In this document: positions 61,960 through 64,000 of the stretch, piece after piece | Layout: each line of letters begins with the position of its first letter | Numbering within the stretch: position 1 is the stretch's first letter | Assembly: GCF_037975245.1 (NCBI RefSeq) | Contig: NC_092575.1 | Location: 6,855,001 to 6,919,000, forward strand | Length of the DNA: 64,000 nucleotides | Direction: 5' to 3' | From: Apostichopus japonicus | Taxonomy: Eukaryota; Echinodermata; Holothuroidea; Aspidochirotida; Stichopodidae | Notes under the pieces: model-generated | What the model was told of the DNA's origin: nothing | What the model saw: only the letters and a program-made list of their open reading frames with translations | Databases searched by the model: none | Made by a program: the position numbers and the translations under genes

Positions 61960-62530
61960 TGCACACCCATTATGAATGTTAATGAGATAAGCTTCCATTG
62001 TTACATAAACTTGCACCTACTTCCTAGTAAAATCTTCATGCCTAATATATAAAGCTGATTGGGCCTAATGTTCCAAACTTATTGTAATTTGAAGCTTTTA
62101 TACTTTTAGCCCCGCCCGCTCATTAATATGCATACTACAATCAGCTAAACCAATTGGGATCATCTACTGACCATGGCCAACATATGTACCAAGTATGACA
62201 TCAATTCGGTATTACCTTCGTGAGGTATCGTGTTTACAAGCATAATCTCGTAGATTTAAACGTAGCCCCTCCCCTACATGAATATTAATGATTCTAATAA
62301 TGAAATGAACGAAACAACTTCCTGCCAAGATTGAAGAAAATATCGGACATATAATTATGGAGATATTGACGGTTTATGAATATAAAAGTAAGCCCTTCCC
62401 ACTCATTAATATGCATGACAGCCCCACCAAAACCAGTATGGATCATCTACTGACCATGACCAACATATATACCAAGTATGACATCAATCACACTTTTCCT
62501 TCTTGAGATACCGTGTTTACAAGCTATATG
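61960..62530. repeat. 283-bp tandem repeat, about two copies
   Basis: CATTAATATGCAT, GATCATCTACTGACCATG, CCAAGTATGACATCAAT and GTGTTTACAAG each recur exactly 283 bp later (for example 62121 and 62404; 62158 and 62441). A more diverged partial copy may begin near 61960. The lack of any array beyond this suggests part of a dispersed repeat family carrying an internal duplication. Confidence 0.8.
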
Positions 62531-64000
62531 TGTCACAACACACACACATACATAAGCCAAAATGACTGCGTATAGGTTCCGATGGATGCCAAAGCATCGC
62601 AATCAAATATATCTATTGAATTAACTAATATTCCATAAAAACGTGTGAAATACCCATGAGATGTCAATCATTGTGTGTGTGTGTGTGTGTTTTATTATCA
62701 TGGGTCTTTCCCTTACCTTTATCAAAGACCCATATCCGAATATAACCCCATACAGACAAACTGACATACAGACAAACATTAGAAAATGATGAACGATCAT
62801 AGAAACTATAACCAGTCATACAACTAAAATTGTTTAGCCTTTTTTAAATATCAAAAATATTGGACTGATTGGAAACAGGGATGTATCTTCCCAGGCTTGA
62901 TACAAGTATGTTAGTTATCAGGTCAAAGGTCATCCTCGCATTTTTAGGGTAAAACATTATGTATAACTTCCCGACGAAAACATCACACAAACCGCAAATA
63001 TGCTTCAACGATAACGAAGTCAAAATTTACATTTAGAATATGACATTTCCCAAACACGACAAGATTTTTCTTAGCTGTTTTTACCTTTCTTTTTTGCGGC
63101 CGGGGGGGGGGGGAGGGGGTGTTGGAGTTTTCCTTCGCAATGGTCTCTGCGGTATATAAAGAAAAAGATTGTCGCGCTCGGAGTGGGCATCACATCACGG
63201 GTTATTTGTTACATAATCGCCAGTAATAGTTACCCATGGTGTTCAGGTAAACCGCCCAACCACGCCGCTCCATGATTTCTGAGACGATCCCATAGGTCAA
63301 TATGTATCACGTGGCACCGCCTGTCTCTGATGAGTTTTGAAATCGTATATTCTAACTGACAGTAATATTGTCCTTTGTGAGGGAGGGCTGATTTCTTTTA
63401 ATTTTGTGGAATAACACCCACAAGGATCACGATACATTTGGAAGTGTTAACAATGTTCTTCCTTTTCCTGTATCGATATCTCTTTCCCTTTCAATATTAT
63501 TTCTTATTTTGTTTTGACTTATTTTTGTTTTACCCATCTCATTTCTCAAACAGGTGATATCCTATTAGAAACAAAGGAACATCTCGAAGGACGACAAAGG
63601 GAGGTATCTTAATACCTTCTTCATTCTTACCGGTCTCATTCGTCCTCCTAAAGATCCCCAAACATTTTGCCCGCCAATAATCAGGATCAAAAGTAAGTTC
63701 ATATTCACGGTTTCAAGTTTTGTTTTACAATCCTCATGAAAGAGAGAAAATAGTTCTATAATATAGTTATTGTATATTATATTATAGTTATTTAATAAAG
63801 ATGTATAGGAGGCAAATTTTGACTTAAAATTTGGTCAAGCAGCGGTCATGACTAGCTACTACTTAGTATTATAAAGTCCGGAAGGACTGCCCCCCCCCCA
63901 CCCCACCACCGCCCTTTACATCCTTCCTATGCTGTCGGTTGAACAATCAAGAAATGTTGTCCACAGAAGTTCCAACATTTCACAAACATCGAAGTTCCTG
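62531..64000. other. Unassigned non-coding sequence
   Basis: Holds (AC)n at about 62536-62550 and (GT)n at about 62673-62690 in inverted orientation, GACAAACTGACATACAGACA words at 62754-62774, a 13-G run near 63103 and a C-run near 63891. No exon recognised up to the right edge. Confidence 0.45.

Noticed and set aside
63323-63345. CTGATGA-GTTTT-GAAAT
   Set aside because: The intervening bases cannot form a stem; chance match.

Overview
This 64 kb window reads as AT-rich (by eye about two-thirds A+T), gene-poor eukaryotic DNA. It holds many (TA)n microsatellites, several minisatellite arrays and short non-autonomous transposons. There are no operons, ribosome binding sites or dense ORFs, so it is not bacterial or viral. 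The repeat types (tRNA-derived SINEs, one joined to a hammerhead motif; small hAT-type elements ending in GGCGTAG; abundant TAGGCCTATA-like words) suit a marine invertebrate, perhaps an echinoderm such as a sea cucumber or sea urchin. That placement is inference. I found no convincing protein-coding exon, rRNA or functional tRNA. The open frames present are mostly satellite arrays, (TA)n tracts or short chance frames, many without an ATG start. The window is probably intergenic or lies inside a very large intron.

Layout. 561-1961: 55-bp satellite (about 25 copies) with higher-order structure and a perfect 8-bp hairpin in most units. 4676-4970: (TA)n tract next to a minus-strand tRNA-derived SINE carrying a hammerhead-ribozyme-like core. 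8630-9290: a possible decayed LINE fragment and a second tRNA-derived SINE. 9551-9860: hammerhead-like stem-loop and short inverted and direct repeats. 11968-13620: one long minisatellite field passing through three related unit types of 20, 20 and 19 bp. 13832-14760: 92-bp satellite, about 10 copies. 16520-16776: possible hAT-type element. 17541-17792: two hammerhead-like motifs 199 bp apart. 20829-21488: 660-bp polypyrimidine block. 24478-24850: three diverged copies of a unit of about 145 bp. 25690-26530: 30-bp minisatellite split by a (TA)n tract. 28935-29297: hAT-type MITE with an 8-bp target duplication. 39540-39795: 151-bp duplication. 44412-44728: long imperfect palindrome. 51555-51784: 28-bp array built on a perfect 16-bp palindrome. 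54697-55137: large TA-rich composite. 57290-57790: decayed CGAGTAC-rich sequence interrupted by a second hAT-type MITE. 61960-62530: tandem 283-bp repeat.

Nothing indicates genes acting together. The interest lies in the repeats: a SINE with a self-cleaving-ribozyme-like module, hammerhead-like pairs, and several separate satellites that all contain an AGTAC word, often inside a palindrome.
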